From: Mesobacillus campisalis
GTDB taxonomy: Bacteria > Bacillota > Bacilli > Bacillales > Cytobacillaceae
NCBI RefSeq assembly: GCF_000986785.1
Contig: NZ_LAYY01000035.1
Coordinates: 1 to 33,780, forward strand
Reading direction: 5' to 3'
Length of the DNA: 33,780 nucleotides
Position numbers and translations under genes: made by a program
Part shown: positions 24,507 through 33,693 of the stretch, in pieces
How positions within the stretch are numbered: the first letter of the stretch is position 1
Layout of the letters: every line of letters begins with the position of its first letter
Notes under the pieces: model-generated
What the model saw: the letters and a program-made list of their open reading frames with translations, nothing else
What the model was told of the DNA's origin: nothing
Database searches by the model: none

Positions 24507-25789
24507 GATAACTCCTTCCCTCCTTGGTATTCGCTGGTCTTCTTAAGTACCGGGTTTAAACCATGGACTGTGCTGTTGACCGTACCGCTTTCCACTGCAG
24601 TGTCCTTCCAGGCAGTTCCTGACGGAAGGCCCTCGCACGCTAACCTCATTCCGGAAAACACGACATCCCAATCTTTCTTCTGTGCCGACTTCCGCCTTCT
24701 TTGCACATCAACCGGGTTGTTGTTGCCCTCGGCAAGCTTTTCACATGCAGCAATAAATTCGCCTGCCCCTCCCGATTCCAAATGAAGATAGATGCCATCT
24801 TCCACATACATTTTTGTGGAAGGCAGGTGGACACCCGCAACTGGTTTGCCCGCTCCCAGAAATTCGAACAGTTTGAGTGGAAACACAGCCTGGTTGTAGG
24901 GTGAGTCCTTATAAGGCATGATGCCGATATCAATCAGGCTCATATAAGAAGGAACTTCGTTTGATGGGACTCCGCCTGTCCATACGACATTTTTCTCTTC
25001 CAGGAGCTGCCTGAACTCAGGGCTGCCGCCGGTTCCGTCCGGGCCGACAAGTAGTAGCAGCCAATCAGGTTTTTTGCGCGCCACTTTGGTGATCAAGCTA
25101 AAATCCAGCTTTGGTTTAATGCCGCCGATAAAGCCCAAAACGGTGCCTTTAAAACCTGGAGGCAATATTCCTTCCTTTTTTTCCCGCTGGCCGGCAAACA
25201 GATTATAATCAACGCCATTTTCGAAGGTATATACATGGCCATCCTTTCCTGTCCTTTCGATTACCTTTTCACGCAAATACCCCGAGGTGCAAAAAATCAG
25301 GTTGGCCCTGTCCATAATCCGGTTTTCAGCATTAGCTATCACTTTTTCCCTCGCAGTCGACAGAAGTGTATGCTTGCCATTGATCGGCGAAGACCATAAG
25401 TCACTGCAGTCATAAATGATCTTATCCCAAGGAAAAAGGTCAGCAAGCAGCGGAAAGCCGGGAAAGGTATACCAAAGATACACCTGATATTTGCCCGCAA
25501 CTGATTTTAGATAGGAAAGCAGTGCATGCAGCTTGCTTTGATAAAAGAGATCCACATAACGCCCAAAGCGAAACAGCCTATGTGGAAAAAGGTCCGTAAC
25601 CGTGAATTGCCATATGCCGTTAGGCAGGCTCGAATACATATCTTCTGTTATTTGCGGACTCGGACAGAGCCAGATGACTTCGCCTGTATCAGCCTGTTTT
25701 TGCAGGTGCTCAGCCAACCGGTGGCGCCGATACCGAAGCCCATCCTGTTCCCAGTCTCCTGTCGCCACAATCACGTGGATTTTCCTCAT
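24503..25789 (-). CDS. tuaH: Teichuronic acid biosynthesis glycosyltransferase TuaH
   Basis: This 428-aa GT4-type (GT-B fold) transferase shows [32 protein letters not shown], the hinge motif [25 protein letters not shown] and the donor-site segment [29 protein letters not shown]. Position and sequence fit TuaH, the last gene of the B. subtilis tua operon. The protein is somewhat longer than I recall for B. subtilis TuaH, with a polar C-terminal tail of about 50 residues. The start ATG 25789 follows GGGGATAGG. It lies 30 bases after tuaG and overlaps galU by four bases. It presumably adds GalNAc or GlcA to the growing chain on the cytoplasmic face. Confidence 0.88.
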   Translation of the reverse strand: MRKIHVIVATGDWEQDGLRYRRHRLAEHLQKQADTGEVIWLCPSPQITEDMYSSLPNGIWQFTVTDLFPHRLFRFGRYVDLFYQSKLHALLSYLKSVAGKYQVYLWYTFPGFPLLADLFPWDKIIYDCSDLWSSPINGKHTLLSTAREKVIANAENRIMDRANLIFCTSGYLREKVIERTGKDGHVYTFENGVDYNLFAGQREKKEGILPPGFKGTVLGFIGGIKPKLDFSLITKVARKKPDWLLLLVGPDGTGGSPEFRQLLEEKNVVWTGGVPSNEVPSYMSLIDIGIMPYKDSPYNQAVFPLKLFEFLGAGKPVAGVHLPSTKMYVEDGIYLHLESGGAGEFIAACEKLAEGNNNPVDVQRRRKSAQKKDWDVVFSGMRLACEGLPSGTAWKDTAVESGTVNSTVHGLNPVLKKTSEYQGGKELS

Positions 25790-25819
25790 CCTATCCCCAT
25801 CCTTTCAATGTCCTCCCGC

Positions 25820-26578
25820 TCATAAACGTTTTGCCACCGCATGGACTGCATAATGCGAGAAACACCAGAAAGCCTTTAACACGTTCAACTTTTCCACTTT
25901 CCGGTAAACAAACCAGTTCATTTTGAGGGCCTTCCACTTATTTTTGGAGATCGAAGGGTTGCCGGTGCGGTACTCAGCCAGCACCTCATTTAACCCGTAT
26001 GCGTTATGGCCTTGTTTCAGAAGAGAAAGCCATGTGGCAAGGTCCTGCCTGGTACGGATGTTAGGCATTTGAAAAGAGCCTGTTTTTTCCGTGTCGACCA
26101 TGACCGTCAAACAGCCAATAATGGTATTTTTCAGTAAGTCTGAATAAGAAATTTCGGGAGGCGCCCAGACCTGTTTGTTTAAGTGCTCACCCTCGGGAGT
26201 GATGAGATCATAGGCGGTAAAAGTAAACGCATAGTCATTCTCTTTCATGAAAGACAGCTGCTTTTCGAGCTTTTCCGGCTTCCAGCAATCATCGCTGTCC
26301 AAAAATGCGATATACCTTCCCCTGGCCAGCTGCAATCCTCGGTTGCGGGCCACGGCTGCACCCCCATTCTTTTCAAGGCAGACCAGCCGTATCCGCTCAT
26401 CCCCGGCACTAAGACCCTTTACCTTTTCACGGGTATCGTCTGTTGAACAGTCATCCACAATAATCATTTCCCAATTTGTAAAAGTCTGCCGCCTGACGGA
26501 ATGGATCGTCTGCTCAATAAACTGGCTGGCGTTATAAGCCGGAGTAATAACCGATACAAGAAGCTGCTTTTCATCCAT
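25820..26578 (-). CDS. tuaG: Teichuronic acid biosynthesis glycosyltransferase TuaG
   Basis: This is a 252-aa GT2-family (GT-A fold) transferase. It starts with SVITPAYNASQFIEQTI, then IIVDDCSTDDT, GGAAVARNRG and the metal-binding FLDSDDCW (DSDD at 94-97). The length matches B. subtilis TuaG. It is likely a cytoplasmic or membrane-associated enzyme that transfers a sugar from UDP-GalNAc or UDP-GlcA. A strong AGGAGGT site precedes ATG 26578. Spacing to tuaF is 31 bases. Confidence 0.92.
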   Translation of the reverse strand: MDEKQLLVSVITPAYNASQFIEQTIHSVRRQTFTNWEMIIVDDCSTDDTREKVKGLSAGDERIRLVCLEKNGGAAVARNRGLQLARGRYIAFLDSDDCWKPEKLEKQLSFMKENDYAFTFTAYDLITPEGEHLNKQVWAPPEISYSDLLKNTIIGCLTVMVDTEKTGSFQMPNIRTRQDLATWLSLLKQGHNAYGLNEVLAEYRTGNPSISKNKWKALKMNWFVYRKVEKLNVLKAFWCFSHYAVHAVAKRL

Positions 26579-26609
26579 CTGTTCTGACCTCCTGTTTTTT
26601 ATTGGGACA

Positions 26610-27281
26610 TCAGGAAGGCTTCCTTACCAACTCGGGGATTACCATCCAAAAAAACATCAGGGTAATGCCGATTAAAACTCCCAGGATAGCCCGATCGCGG
26701 GAGCTTAGGGCCTGGCCTTCAACATTTGCTTCCTGTGCCTGCTTAATTAACGAAGCTGGTTTAATATCATATTGGGCTGTCTTAAGCTCATATAAAAACC
26801 GGTGCTGGTCGACCTGTGCTTCCGGAGCCACTTCCTGCCTTTCCAGAGAGTCAATGGTTGCCTGGATGACCGACTGCTTTTCCGCAAATTTCTGCCGGTC
26901 CAAAGCCAGAAAGGCGGCGGCAATTTCATTTACCATCTCCACCGCGTCCTTAGTTGAAGTTCCGGTATAGACAAGGCTTATATTCCGTTCATTCACCTGC
27001 GTGACCATCAGCTTTGAGAGAATCTCCTCTGGCTCCCCCGCCCCTTGCAAATGTTCTGCATAAAAAGGGGTGTTAGTCAGCAAGCCTACCACGAGCTTTG
27101 GGTCGTTTAAATCCTTGTTTTGGTAGCTGCCTAAAGATAGTTCCGCCTCTGCACTGATGGCAGCTGGTTCGTTTCCGACTGGCACGAACCAGCCGATCAG
27201 CCCCAATAGGACCGGAACCAAAAGCAGGATTAAAATGTGCTTTTTACTTTTGGCAGCCACTCTTTGAATCATGAATTCCAT
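26610..27281 (-). CDS. tuaF: Teichuronic acid chain-length protein TuaF (Wzz-like)
   Basis: This 223-aa membrane protein has a transmembrane helix at about residues 15-33, an extracytoplasmic coil-forming domain, and a second helix at about 196-214 near the C-terminus. That is the layout of polysaccharide co-polymerases such as Wzz. The length and place between tuaE and tuaG match B. subtilis TuaF. It probably controls chain length together with the polymerase TuaE. ATG 27281 follows AAGGAG by ten bases; ATG 27272 is a possible alternative. Confidence 0.87.
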   Translation of the reverse strand: MEFMIQRVAAKSKKHILILLLVPVLLGLIGWFVPVGNEPAAISAEAELSLGSYQNKDLNDPKLVVGLLTNTPFYAEHLQGAGEPEEILSKLMVTQVNERNISLVYTGTSTKDAVEMVNEIAAAFLALDRQKFAEKQSVIQATIDSLERQEVAPEAQVDQHRFLYELKTAQYDIKPASLIKQAQEANVEGQALSSRDRAILGVLIGITLMFFWMVIPELVRKPS

Positions 27282-27295
27282 GCCAAACTTGCTCC

Positions 27296-28759
27296 TTAAT
27301 AAAAGTTTTCCTTCTCCTGCTTCTTGCTTTTAAAGACCGAAACAACAGCCATCACAAACCCAAGGAAGACCCAGTGGAAAAAAAGATTGGAAACCGAGCT
27401 GGGACTGATACTGGCTACCAGGAAGGCAGCCATCGCCACCATGCCGGCCTCCAGGAGCATCTTGTGCCTTTTTTCCTGCTTATGGAGGGTGTACAAGGAG
27501 AAAAATAGAATCGCATACATCGCAATGTATCCGAGAAAAATGAAAAGCCCGAAATTTCCAAGGAGTTCTGCCAGCCAATTATGAACTTCGATTACCGAGT
27601 CGGTTTCATATACCGGTTCATGTTCTAAATAGAAAGGGAGATTTCCGGCCCCGACGCCAAATCCAAAAGTATCCAGTACATAATGCAAAGTGTTTCTAAG
27701 CAGATTGACCCTGACAGCATTGGAAGAAGTACTGTCCACCATGGGCTCCATCATCAGGCTCCCTGCAAATGCCACAGTTCCTGCAATGGTTATAGCAGAA
27801 CCTGCAAGAATAGCGGCCTTTTTCAGCACCGCTGGCAGCAGGATGAAAAGGTAGACGGCCAAAGCTGCCATCATTGCAAGGAGGCTGGCTCTTGATTCTG
27901 TCAGAAAGACAATATAGACGGAAAGGACGGCGAGCAGGATAGCCGAGGTTTTGATCCACACGCCTTTGCTGTTTTTTGCGGCAGCCAAATAAAAACAGAA
28001 AGAGATGGTCAAAAAGGCTGCAAAATCATTTTGGTTAAAAAAGACAGCCGTCGGATAGCCCAATTTATATTCCGATGCGCCGTACAGTGTCGAACTTGGA
28101 AGCTGAACCTGCCAAAAGTGATTGACCAGACCCAGAATCAGCAGTCCAAAGGTCATGATCATCCATATTCCGTAAAACAGGTACAGCCGGGATATCTTCG
28201 TAAAAGTGAATACGGCCAGAAAGATAAACAGAATACCGGATCCAAGCAGAAACAAATACTTAAGCCCTTCGATAATCGATTTCGCCCATATCAGGGAAAC
28301 CGTTCCATATCCAAGCCAAAACAACAGGAAAAGCAGGCTGCCCTTTACATGGACCTGGTCCCAATAGCGGAAAAGATTCCTTTCCTTTGTGATATGGATG
28401 ATAAAAAGAACACTTGCCGCAATCAGGACCAGCCTGTACATAAACAGGCTGAACACACCAAGGTTGATGCTGATTACCGATTGATTAAGGAATGTAGCCG
28501 CAACTAATAGGTACATCGAGCCATGGAACAGTTTTTTGCTATCCACATAGGGTTGTAAAAAAACAGCAAGTATGAGCACCATCCAAAATCCAGGAAAAAT
28601 GAGGTAAAGCTGATTCATGCTCGCCAGCGCCATCACAGCCAAAAGGGAGGTTCCTGCAGATGCTATTTGCACCAAACGACGCCGGCTCAGCTTCCTGCGA
28701 TCTCTTTGTGCTTGGTTGATCTCGAAGCCAGTGCCCATTTCCGGCCACCCTTTGGTCAT
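27296..28759 (-). CDS. tuaE: Teichuronic acid polymerase TuaE (O-antigen ligase-like)
   Basis: This 487-aa integral membrane protein has about eleven to twelve helices. It has a large outer loop near residue 355-400 with GFGVGAGNLPFYLEHEPVYETDSVIEVHNW (positions about 360-390), a Wzy/O-antigen ligase-type feature. It should join teichuronic acid repeat units on the outer face. The length agrees with B. subtilis TuaE. ATG 28759 lies five bases behind AGGCGG; a GTG two codons earlier overlaps the binding site. Spacing to tuaD is nine bases. Confidence 0.88.
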   Translation of the reverse strand: MTKGWPEMGTGFEINQAQRDRRKLSRRRLVQIASAGTSLLAVMALASMNQLYLIFPGFWMVLILAVFLQPYVDSKKLFHGSMYLLVAATFLNQSVISINLGVFSLFMYRLVLIAASVLFIIHITKERNLFRYWDQVHVKGSLLFLLFWLGYGTVSLIWAKSIIEGLKYLFLLGSGILFIFLAVFTFTKISRLYLFYGIWMIMTFGLLILGLVNHFWQVQLPSSTLYGASEYKLGYPTAVFFNQNDFAAFLTISFCFYLAAAKNSKGVWIKTSAILLAVLSVYIVFLTESRASLLAMMAALAVYLFILLPAVLKKAAILAGSAITIAGTVAFAGSLMMEPMVDSTSSNAVRVNLLRNTLHYVLDTFGFGVGAGNLPFYLEHEPVYETDSVIEVHNWLAELLGNFGLFIFLGYIAMYAILFFSLYTLHKQEKRHKMLLEAGMVAMAAFLVASISPSSVSNLFFHWVFLGFVMAVVSVFKSKKQEKENFY

Positions 28760-28768
28760 CTTCACCGC

Positions 28769-30097
28769 CTAAATGGCCTTGGAAATGATACTTTTGTTAT
28801 GAACGGCCGGCCTTCCTACTGAAAGATACGTAAACCCTAGCTGCCTCATCGCCTCAATCTCAAAGAGGTTACGACCGTCCACAATGACTGGCTGCCTGGA
28901 GATGCCCTTGACCTTGGCTAAATCAATCTGTTTTACTTCCTCCCAATCTGTTAATATCAGGCAGGCGTTTGTACCTTCGATCGCTTGATAAATGTCATCC
29001 GTGTAGGTGCATTTATACCCAAGCCGCCTTTTTGCCTCCTCGATGGCAACAGGGTCATAGGCCATTACATTAGCTCCCCTGTCTACCAGCTGCGGAATGA
29101 TATCAAGCGCAGGAGAACTTCGGACATCATCCGTTCCAGGCTTGAATGCCAAACCGAGCACCGCAATGGTTTTTCCCTTTAAAGTACCGAGAGCGGAGGT
29201 GAGCTTTTCAACCATCAGCAAACGCTGGGTTTCGTTGGTTTCCATAACCGCCTGAATCAGTTTGAAGTCATACCCCGCATCCTTGGCGATATGCAGTAGC
29301 GCTGCCGTATCCTTTGGGAAACATGACCCGCCAAAACCGGCTCCGGCCTGTAAGAATTGTCCGCCGATCCGGCTGTCAAGGCCGATAGCTTCCGATACCT
29401 TGGTTACATCCGCATCCACCCGCTCGCATATATTCGCTATATCGTTGATGAAAGATATCTTTGTTGACAAAAAAGCATTGGCTGCATATTTAATAAGCTC
29501 CGCTGTTTCCACAGTGGTTTTAACAATCTTTGAAGTAAACGGCTTATGAAGTTCTGCAATCAGCTCAAAAGCCTTGCTGCTGGCCGTTCCAATCACTGCC
29601 CTTTCCATATTCATCGAATCCTCAATCGCTCTGCCTTCCCGCAGGAATTCAGGATTGGAGACAATATCAAATGGAATCTTCGTTTGTTCACGGATGATGG
29701 CGGAAATCAGCTTGCCGGTTCCCACCGGCACCGTGCTTTTTGTGACAATGATTTTATAGCCATTCAGGTTCTGGCCGATTGTCTTTGCCGCCTGCCTGAC
29801 ATACATCAGATCCGCTTCTCCAGTCACCGCCATTGGAGTACCGACAGCGATGTAGACAATGTCTGCCTGAGAGATTGCCTGTGGTATGTTGGTGGTGAAG
29901 GCGAGCCGGTTTTCCCTTGTATTTTTCATCACCAATTCCTCTAAACCTGGCTCATAAATCGGCATTTCTCCTTTGGACAGCTGCGTGATTTTGTTATCAT
30001 CAACATCGCAGCAGATAACGTTGTTGCCACTTTCCGCAAAACATGTTCCCGAAACAAGGCCCACATAACCTGTTCCAATTACGGCAATTTTTTTCAT
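28769..30097 (-). CDS. tuaD: UDP-glucose 6-dehydrogenase TuaD
   Basis: TuaD oxidises UDP-glucose twice with NAD to UDP-glucuronate, the acidic sugar donor of teichuronic acid. The 442-aa protein has the Rossmann motif GTGYVG (8-13), the GTPMAVTGEADL block, KSTVPVGTG, the lysine motif AELIKYAANAF (Lys203) and the catalytic cysteine in GFGGSCFPKD (Cys259). ATG 30097 is chosen, nine bases after AGGA; a GTG two codons upstream is possible. It lies between tuaC and tuaE with short gaps, and its substrate is made by galU at the end of the same operon. Confidence 0.97.
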   Translation of the reverse strand: MKKIAVIGTGYVGLVSGTCFAESGNNVICCDVDDNKITQLSKGEMPIYEPGLEELVMKNTRENRLAFTTNIPQAISQADIVYIAVGTPMAVTGEADLMYVRQAAKTIGQNLNGYKIIVTKSTVPVGTGKLISAIIREQTKIPFDIVSNPEFLREGRAIEDSMNMERAVIGTASSKAFELIAELHKPFTSKIVKTTVETAELIKYAANAFLSTKISFINDIANICERVDADVTKVSEAIGLDSRIGGQFLQAGAGFGGSCFPKDTAALLHIAKDAGYDFKLIQAVMETNETQRLLMVEKLTSALGTLKGKTIAVLGLAFKPGTDDVRSSPALDIIPQLVDRGANVMAYDPVAIEEAKRRLGYKCTYTDDIYQAIEGTNACLILTDWEEVKQIDLAKVKGISRQPVIVDGRNLFEIEAMRQLGFTYLSVGRPAVHNKSIISKAI

Positions 30098-30130
30098 ATT
30101 CACACGTCCTTTCTTCGGATTAGTTCTGTA

Positions 30131-31327
30131 TCAGATGGCAGACTGGCCACCGGTCTGGAGCAGCTTCCCATATTCCTGTTTCAGCCTTACAGCATTCCGC
30201 TCGGCATCGTAATGCACATGGACATGATCGGAAAGCTCCTCCATGATGAGCGAAGAATACAGATGGCCGCAGGCAGCTTCCTGCAGACGTTGAGCGAGCG
30301 TGTCTATGTCCCTTGGCTTAACCAAGATATGGCTGTGTTCTCTGAATAAATCGGGTATGCCGCCGACAGCCGTACACACGACGGGAACCTTCATGGCCAA
30401 CGCTTCGACGACGACCGTTGGCATTCCCTCGGACCAGGAAGGCAGGGCTAGCACATCACATGCGGCCAGATACTCTTTTACTTTTTGATTTTCTACCTGC
30501 CCGGTAACAAACAGCCTTGTATTCAGTTCGGGGTGCATGCTGAGTGATTTCCTCGCCGGCCCGTCCCCGACAAAGACAACAGCCATTTGGGCTGGAAGCT
30601 GCTCAAGGGCCTTGGCAAGCTCAAATACACCTTTTGCTTCGGTCAGCCTGCCTACGAAGGCAATTAGTTTTTTATTCTCCGGAAGCTGAAGCTGTTTTCG
30701 CAAAGCCACCCTGGACTGCTGTGGGATCGCAAATCGGGAAAGGTCGATTCCAATTGGAAGATGCTTACTTTCCCTAGCCGTCAGCTCCCGGCTTTTCTGC
30801 CGCAAACTCTCCCCAACGGCCAGCACCTCATTGGCTGCCAGCACCGACCGCCGGAATGCCTTCATAGCACTTGTACTATAGTGCGGATAAACCTGAACGT
30901 CACTTCCATGCAGCGTAAGTATCCATGGCAAGCCTTTTTCATTGGCCACTATTCTTGCTGCACCGCCTGAAGGCATGGCAAAATGAGCATGAATAAGGTC
31001 CGGCACAATCTTTTCGTTATCCATTGTTCCGGTAACGGCTGCCGCAATCCGTCTGTCAGGCTGAGCCCATCGCAGCTGGCCGGGAAGCGCCGTATAGCGC
31101 GGACGGTATACAGGGATTCCTTTCCTTTCGTAGAAAAGAGGTATATCCCCACTGGCACGATATTGTTTTTTTACCGGCTGAAACAGCATTGGAGTCCGCG
31201 GGACCGGACAAATGACGGTTACCTCCACGCCTAGTGCAGACAGTGCCTGCACCTGCGTTTCGTGAAACACTCCGCTCCCAGGCTCTTCGTTGCTTGGATA
31301 GACACTTGTAATCCATAACACCTTCAT
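30131..31327 (-). CDS. tuaC: Teichuronic acid biosynthesis glycosyltransferase TuaC
   Basis: This 398-aa GT4-family transferase opens with MKVLWITSVYPSNEEPGSGVF. It shows LIHAHFAMPSGGAA, LTLHGSDVQVYP, LPIGIDLSRF, FVGRLTEAKGVFEL and the donor-site ALPSWSEGMPTVVVEALAMKVPVV. The order and length match B. subtilis TuaC. The frame extends to 31360, but ATG 31327 begins the family's first beta strand. AAAGG lies nine bases upstream; this binding site is weak, so the earlier ATG 31360 cannot be excluded. Gap to tuaB is 50 bases. Confidence 0.9.
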   Translation of the reverse strand: MKVLWITSVYPSNEEPGSGVFHETQVQALSALGVEVTVICPVPRTPMLFQPVKKQYRASGDIPLFYERKGIPVYRPRYTALPGQLRWAQPDRRIAAAVTGTMDNEKIVPDLIHAHFAMPSGGAARIVANEKGLPWILTLHGSDVQVYPHYSTSAMKAFRRSVLAANEVLAVGESLRQKSRELTARESKHLPIGIDLSRFAIPQQSRVALRKQLQLPENKKLIAFVGRLTEAKGVFELAKALEQLPAQMAVVFVGDGPARKSLSMHPELNTRLFVTGQVENQKVKEYLAACDVLALPSWSEGMPTVVVEALAMKVPVVCTAVGGIPDLFREHSHILVKPRDIDTLAQRLQEAACGHLYSSLIMEELSDHVHVHYDAERNAVRLKQEYGKLLQTGGQSAI

Positions 31328-31377
31328 AGAAAACGGCCTTTCTTGTTTTGATAGCAACATTGCAGAAAATACTTACC

Positions 31378-32835
31378 TTACGTGTTTCTCCCGGGCATTC
31401 TCTTTGCCAAGGTTAAAAAAAAGGCAGGAAAGACATTCCAAAGGAGCAAAACATAGACCGCAGCACCTGCCACGATGCCAATTGCCAGCTGTCCTGCCGG
31501 CAAATCAGGCAAGATGCCAGAAGCTGTTTCTTTTACAATCCATGCCGCCAATGCCATCAGCATCGACATTCCCAATGGACCTGCCAGTGATTTTAAATAC
31601 GCCTGCCACTCCAGTTCGATCAGCCATTTCAACAGCTGCCTGCCGATTATGAAATTTATCAGGCTGGCCAAAACATACGTCCAGGCGACCACTTCCAAAT
31701 TTCCGCTTGCAACAGCGAAAAGCAAGGAGGCCCCATATAGAACAAGCACACCGCTGTCATAATAAAATGCAAGCCTGGCTTTCCCTTTTGCAAGCAAAAC
31801 GGAGCCATTAGGATTCATAAGCACCCGGAGAATGCCCACAATGGCCATTATTTGCACAATCGGAACCGCCACCAGCCACTTTTGGCCAAAGATGGCGGCA
31901 ACAAAGACATCTGCCACAACCATCAGCCCAAGGAGCATTGGAAAGGTCACAACAGCCAGGAGCTTTGTCATATGCAAAAAGCCGTCCTTTAAAGCCTTCT
32001 GACTGTGCTGGTTTTTTGAAAACAGCGGAAATGCCACTCGTGTGAGAATGGGGTTTATTTTAAGGACAGGAATTGTGACAATCTGGTAAGCCAGATGATA
32101 GATCCCCAGGGCCTCTGCTCCCATGAATTTCCCAATGAGGATGACATCCAGGTTGGAGCCTATCCTGTTTACAAGCCTTGAAGCAAGCTGGAACCCTCCA
32201 AAGCTAAGGAGATCCCTGCACTGGCTCAAATCAAACTCAAAAGATGGCCTCCATTTTCGATGGCAGAAGAAATACAGACATCCTTTTAACGTATAAAGCA
32301 CAACTTGTGAAATTACAAAGGCATGAATCGGGCTGATTGTAAAAATGAGCACAAGCAGAACTAGAAAGGAAACGAGATTAGAAACTACTTCCGCAACACC
32401 CAGCTCATAAAATCGCAACTCCTTTTGCAGCAGATACTGGCTTTGCTGCCCAATTGGAGCAGCCAGAAACATCAACGCAAGCAGGCGAATCAGACTTGTC
32501 AATTCTTCCCGCTGATAGAATGCTGCAATCAGCGGGCTTGCCAGCATTAAAATGCCGCATATGGCAATGCCAGTAAGAATGTTCAGCCAAAATAATGTCG
32601 AGAGCATCGTATGAGTGACCCGCTCTTTTTGGATGACTGCAGAGCCAAGACCTAAATCCAGAACAATTTGGGCAAAGACGACAATAACCGCGATGATCCC
32701 TGTCAAACCAAATTCAGCAAGGGTCATCAGATTGGCCAATAATCCAAACTGGGTGATTTGAATAATGGTAATTATCGCTGTAGAAGTCCCTGTCCACTTC
32801 ATTCCTTTGCCCATCTGGGTTTTAATACCTGACAT
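31378..32835 (-). CDS. tuaB: Teichuronic acid exporter TuaB (MOP flippase)
   Basis: This 485-aa protein has about twelve to fourteen membrane helices of the MATE/polysaccharide-flippase superfamily. Family motifs include LAEFGLTGIIAVIVVFAQIVLDLGLG, the GSNLDVILIGKFMGAEALGIYHLA region and ILTRVAFPLFSK. It should flip lipid-linked repeat units to the outer leaflet. ATG 32835 is chosen, with GGAGA a few bases upstream and MSGIKTQMGKGMKW as start; the longer frame to 32886 overlaps tuaA. It lies 14 bases after tuaA. The length equals that of B. subtilis TuaB. Confidence 0.92.
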   Translation of the reverse strand: MSGIKTQMGKGMKWTGTSTAIITIIQITQFGLLANLMTLAEFGLTGIIAVIVVFAQIVLDLGLGSAVIQKERVTHTMLSTLFWLNILTGIAICGILMLASPLIAAFYQREELTSLIRLLALMFLAAPIGQQSQYLLQKELRFYELGVAEVVSNLVSFLVLLVLIFTISPIHAFVISQVVLYTLKGCLYFFCHRKWRPSFEFDLSQCRDLLSFGGFQLASRLVNRIGSNLDVILIGKFMGAEALGIYHLAYQIVTIPVLKINPILTRVAFPLFSKNQHSQKALKDGFLHMTKLLAVVTFPMLLGLMVVADVFVAAIFGQKWLVAVPIVQIMAIVGILRVLMNPNGSVLLAKGKARLAFYYDSGVLVLYGASLLFAVASGNLEVVAWTYVLASLINFIIGRQLLKWLIELEWQAYLKSLAGPLGMSMLMALAAWIVKETASGILPDLPAGQLAIGIVAGAAVYVLLLWNVFPAFFLTLAKRMPGRNT

Positions 32836-32849
32836 GATGTCTCCTGCCT

Positions 32850-33401
32850 TTAACGTGCTCCTTCTCCGGTTACAATCACCTTGCATGTTTTCAGCAAAAT
32901 TTTCAGTTCAAGAGCAAATGTAAGATTTTGAATATATTCGAGATCGTATTTCAACTTTTCCTGAGGAGAGAGATTGTATCCTCCATTTACCTGCGCAAGG
33001 CCCGTCAGCCCGGGCTTAACTAGCAGGCGATTTTCAAAGCCCCGAATTTCCTTGGTGAATTGCCTGGTAAACACAGGCCTCTCGGGCCTCGGCCCTATAA
33101 GCGACATATCCCCCTTCAGGACGGATATCAGCTGCGGAAGTTCATCGATTCGTGTTTTCCGTATAAAGGCACCAACTTTTGTAATCCGCGGATCATTGGC
33201 CTCAGCCCATTTCGCCCCAGCCGATTCAGCATTGCACAGCATGGATCGGAGCTTTATCATTTTAAAATGCCTGCCGTTCTTTCCAACCCTCTCCTGAAGA
33301 TAGAAAGGTGATCCAGGTGTTTCAATGACAATTAAAGCAGCGAATATCCCAATAATCGGCAGCGCTAGCAATAGGCCGATTGTGGCCAGCACCAGATCCA
33401 T
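32850..33401 (-). CDS. tuaA: Undecaprenyl-phosphate sugar transferase TuaA, start uncertain
   Basis: TuaA starts teichuronic acid units by moving a sugar phosphate from a UDP-sugar to undecaprenyl phosphate at the membrane. The sequence has one N-terminal membrane helix, then the bacterial sugar transferase domain: FYLQERVGKNGRHFKMIKLRSM, RKTRIDELPQL, GDMSLIGPRPERP and VKPGLTGLAQVNG. ATG 33401 is the first canonical start in frame, but it gives only 183 aa and trims the KR that usually opens this domain. The frame stays open for 67 more codons back to a stop near 33602. A strong AGGAGGT lies at 33519-33525, followed in frame only by CTG 33509. So the true start is probably upstream (CTG) or a base is missing. 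Confidence 0.85.
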   Translation of the reverse strand: MDLVLATIGLLLALPIIGIFAALIVIETPGSPFYLQERVGKNGRHFKMIKLRSMLCNAESAGAKWAEANDPRITKVGAFIRKTRIDELPQLISVLKGDMSLIGPRPERPVFTRQFTKEIRGFENRLLVKPGLTGLAQVNGGYNLSPQEKLKYDLEYIQNLTFALELKILLKTCKVIVTGEGAR

Positions 33402-33518
33402 AAACCTTTTATAAAAGAGATATTGCTCTGCCTGCTTGGAAAGATTAGGTTGACTCGTTTGAATAAGGGAATAATCCTGGTAGAATTTAAGGCTCTTATC
33501 AGCACTCAGAACAAGCTC

Positions 33519-33525
33519 ACCTCCT
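33519..33525 (-). promoter_or_regulatory. Strong ribosome binding site ahead of tuaA
   Basis: AGGAGGT on the minus strand is the best binding site in the region but lies 118 bases before ATG 33401. The TTG at 33514, at ideal distance, is out of frame and stops after two codons. CTG 33509, ten bases away, is in frame with tuaA. Confidence 0.7.
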
Positions 33526-33587
33526 ACGTTGAAGTATAATCGGCGATTTTTGAGCCAGTATGAACACAGGTTAAAAATTCCATTAAC

Positions 33588-33615
33588 TTTATAAACATTC
33601 TGTTAATTCTGTAAA
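33588..33615 (-). promoter_or_regulatory. Candidate promoter of the tua operon
   Basis: On the minus strand TTTACA (33610-33615) and TATAAA (33588-33593) are separated by 16 bases. The -35 region coincides with the PhoP-type hexamers. Confidence 0.55.
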
Positions 33616-33634
33616 TGTTTGTGAATGATTAAAA
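33601..33634 (-). promoter_or_regulatory. PhoP-box-like hexamer array upstream of tua
   Basis: Reading the minus strand, TTTTAA (33629-33634), TTCACA (33620-33625), TTTACA (33610-33615) and TTAACA (33601-33606) follow one another with 3 to 4 bases between them. The last three fit the B. subtilis PhoP half-site TT(A/C/T)A(C/T)A exactly or nearly so. They sit about -53 to -20 relative to the predicted start, where PhoP binds at activated promoters. The B. subtilis tua operon is known to be PhoP-induced. Confidence 0.6.
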
Positions 33635-33693
33635 TGTGAGGTTTTGCAAGGGTGAAAGTTGGGTAACGAGGCCGTTGTCTATGGATGGAAATA

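Noticed and set aside
28031-28507. 158-aa plus-strand frame
   Set aside because: Antisense to tuaE. The polar, Lys/Gln-rich product is what the complement of a membrane-protein gene gives.
24503-33401. Capsule or exopolysaccharide cluster of unknown type
   Set aside because: Gene order, lengths and families match tuaA-H one by one, so teichuronic acid is the simpler reading.
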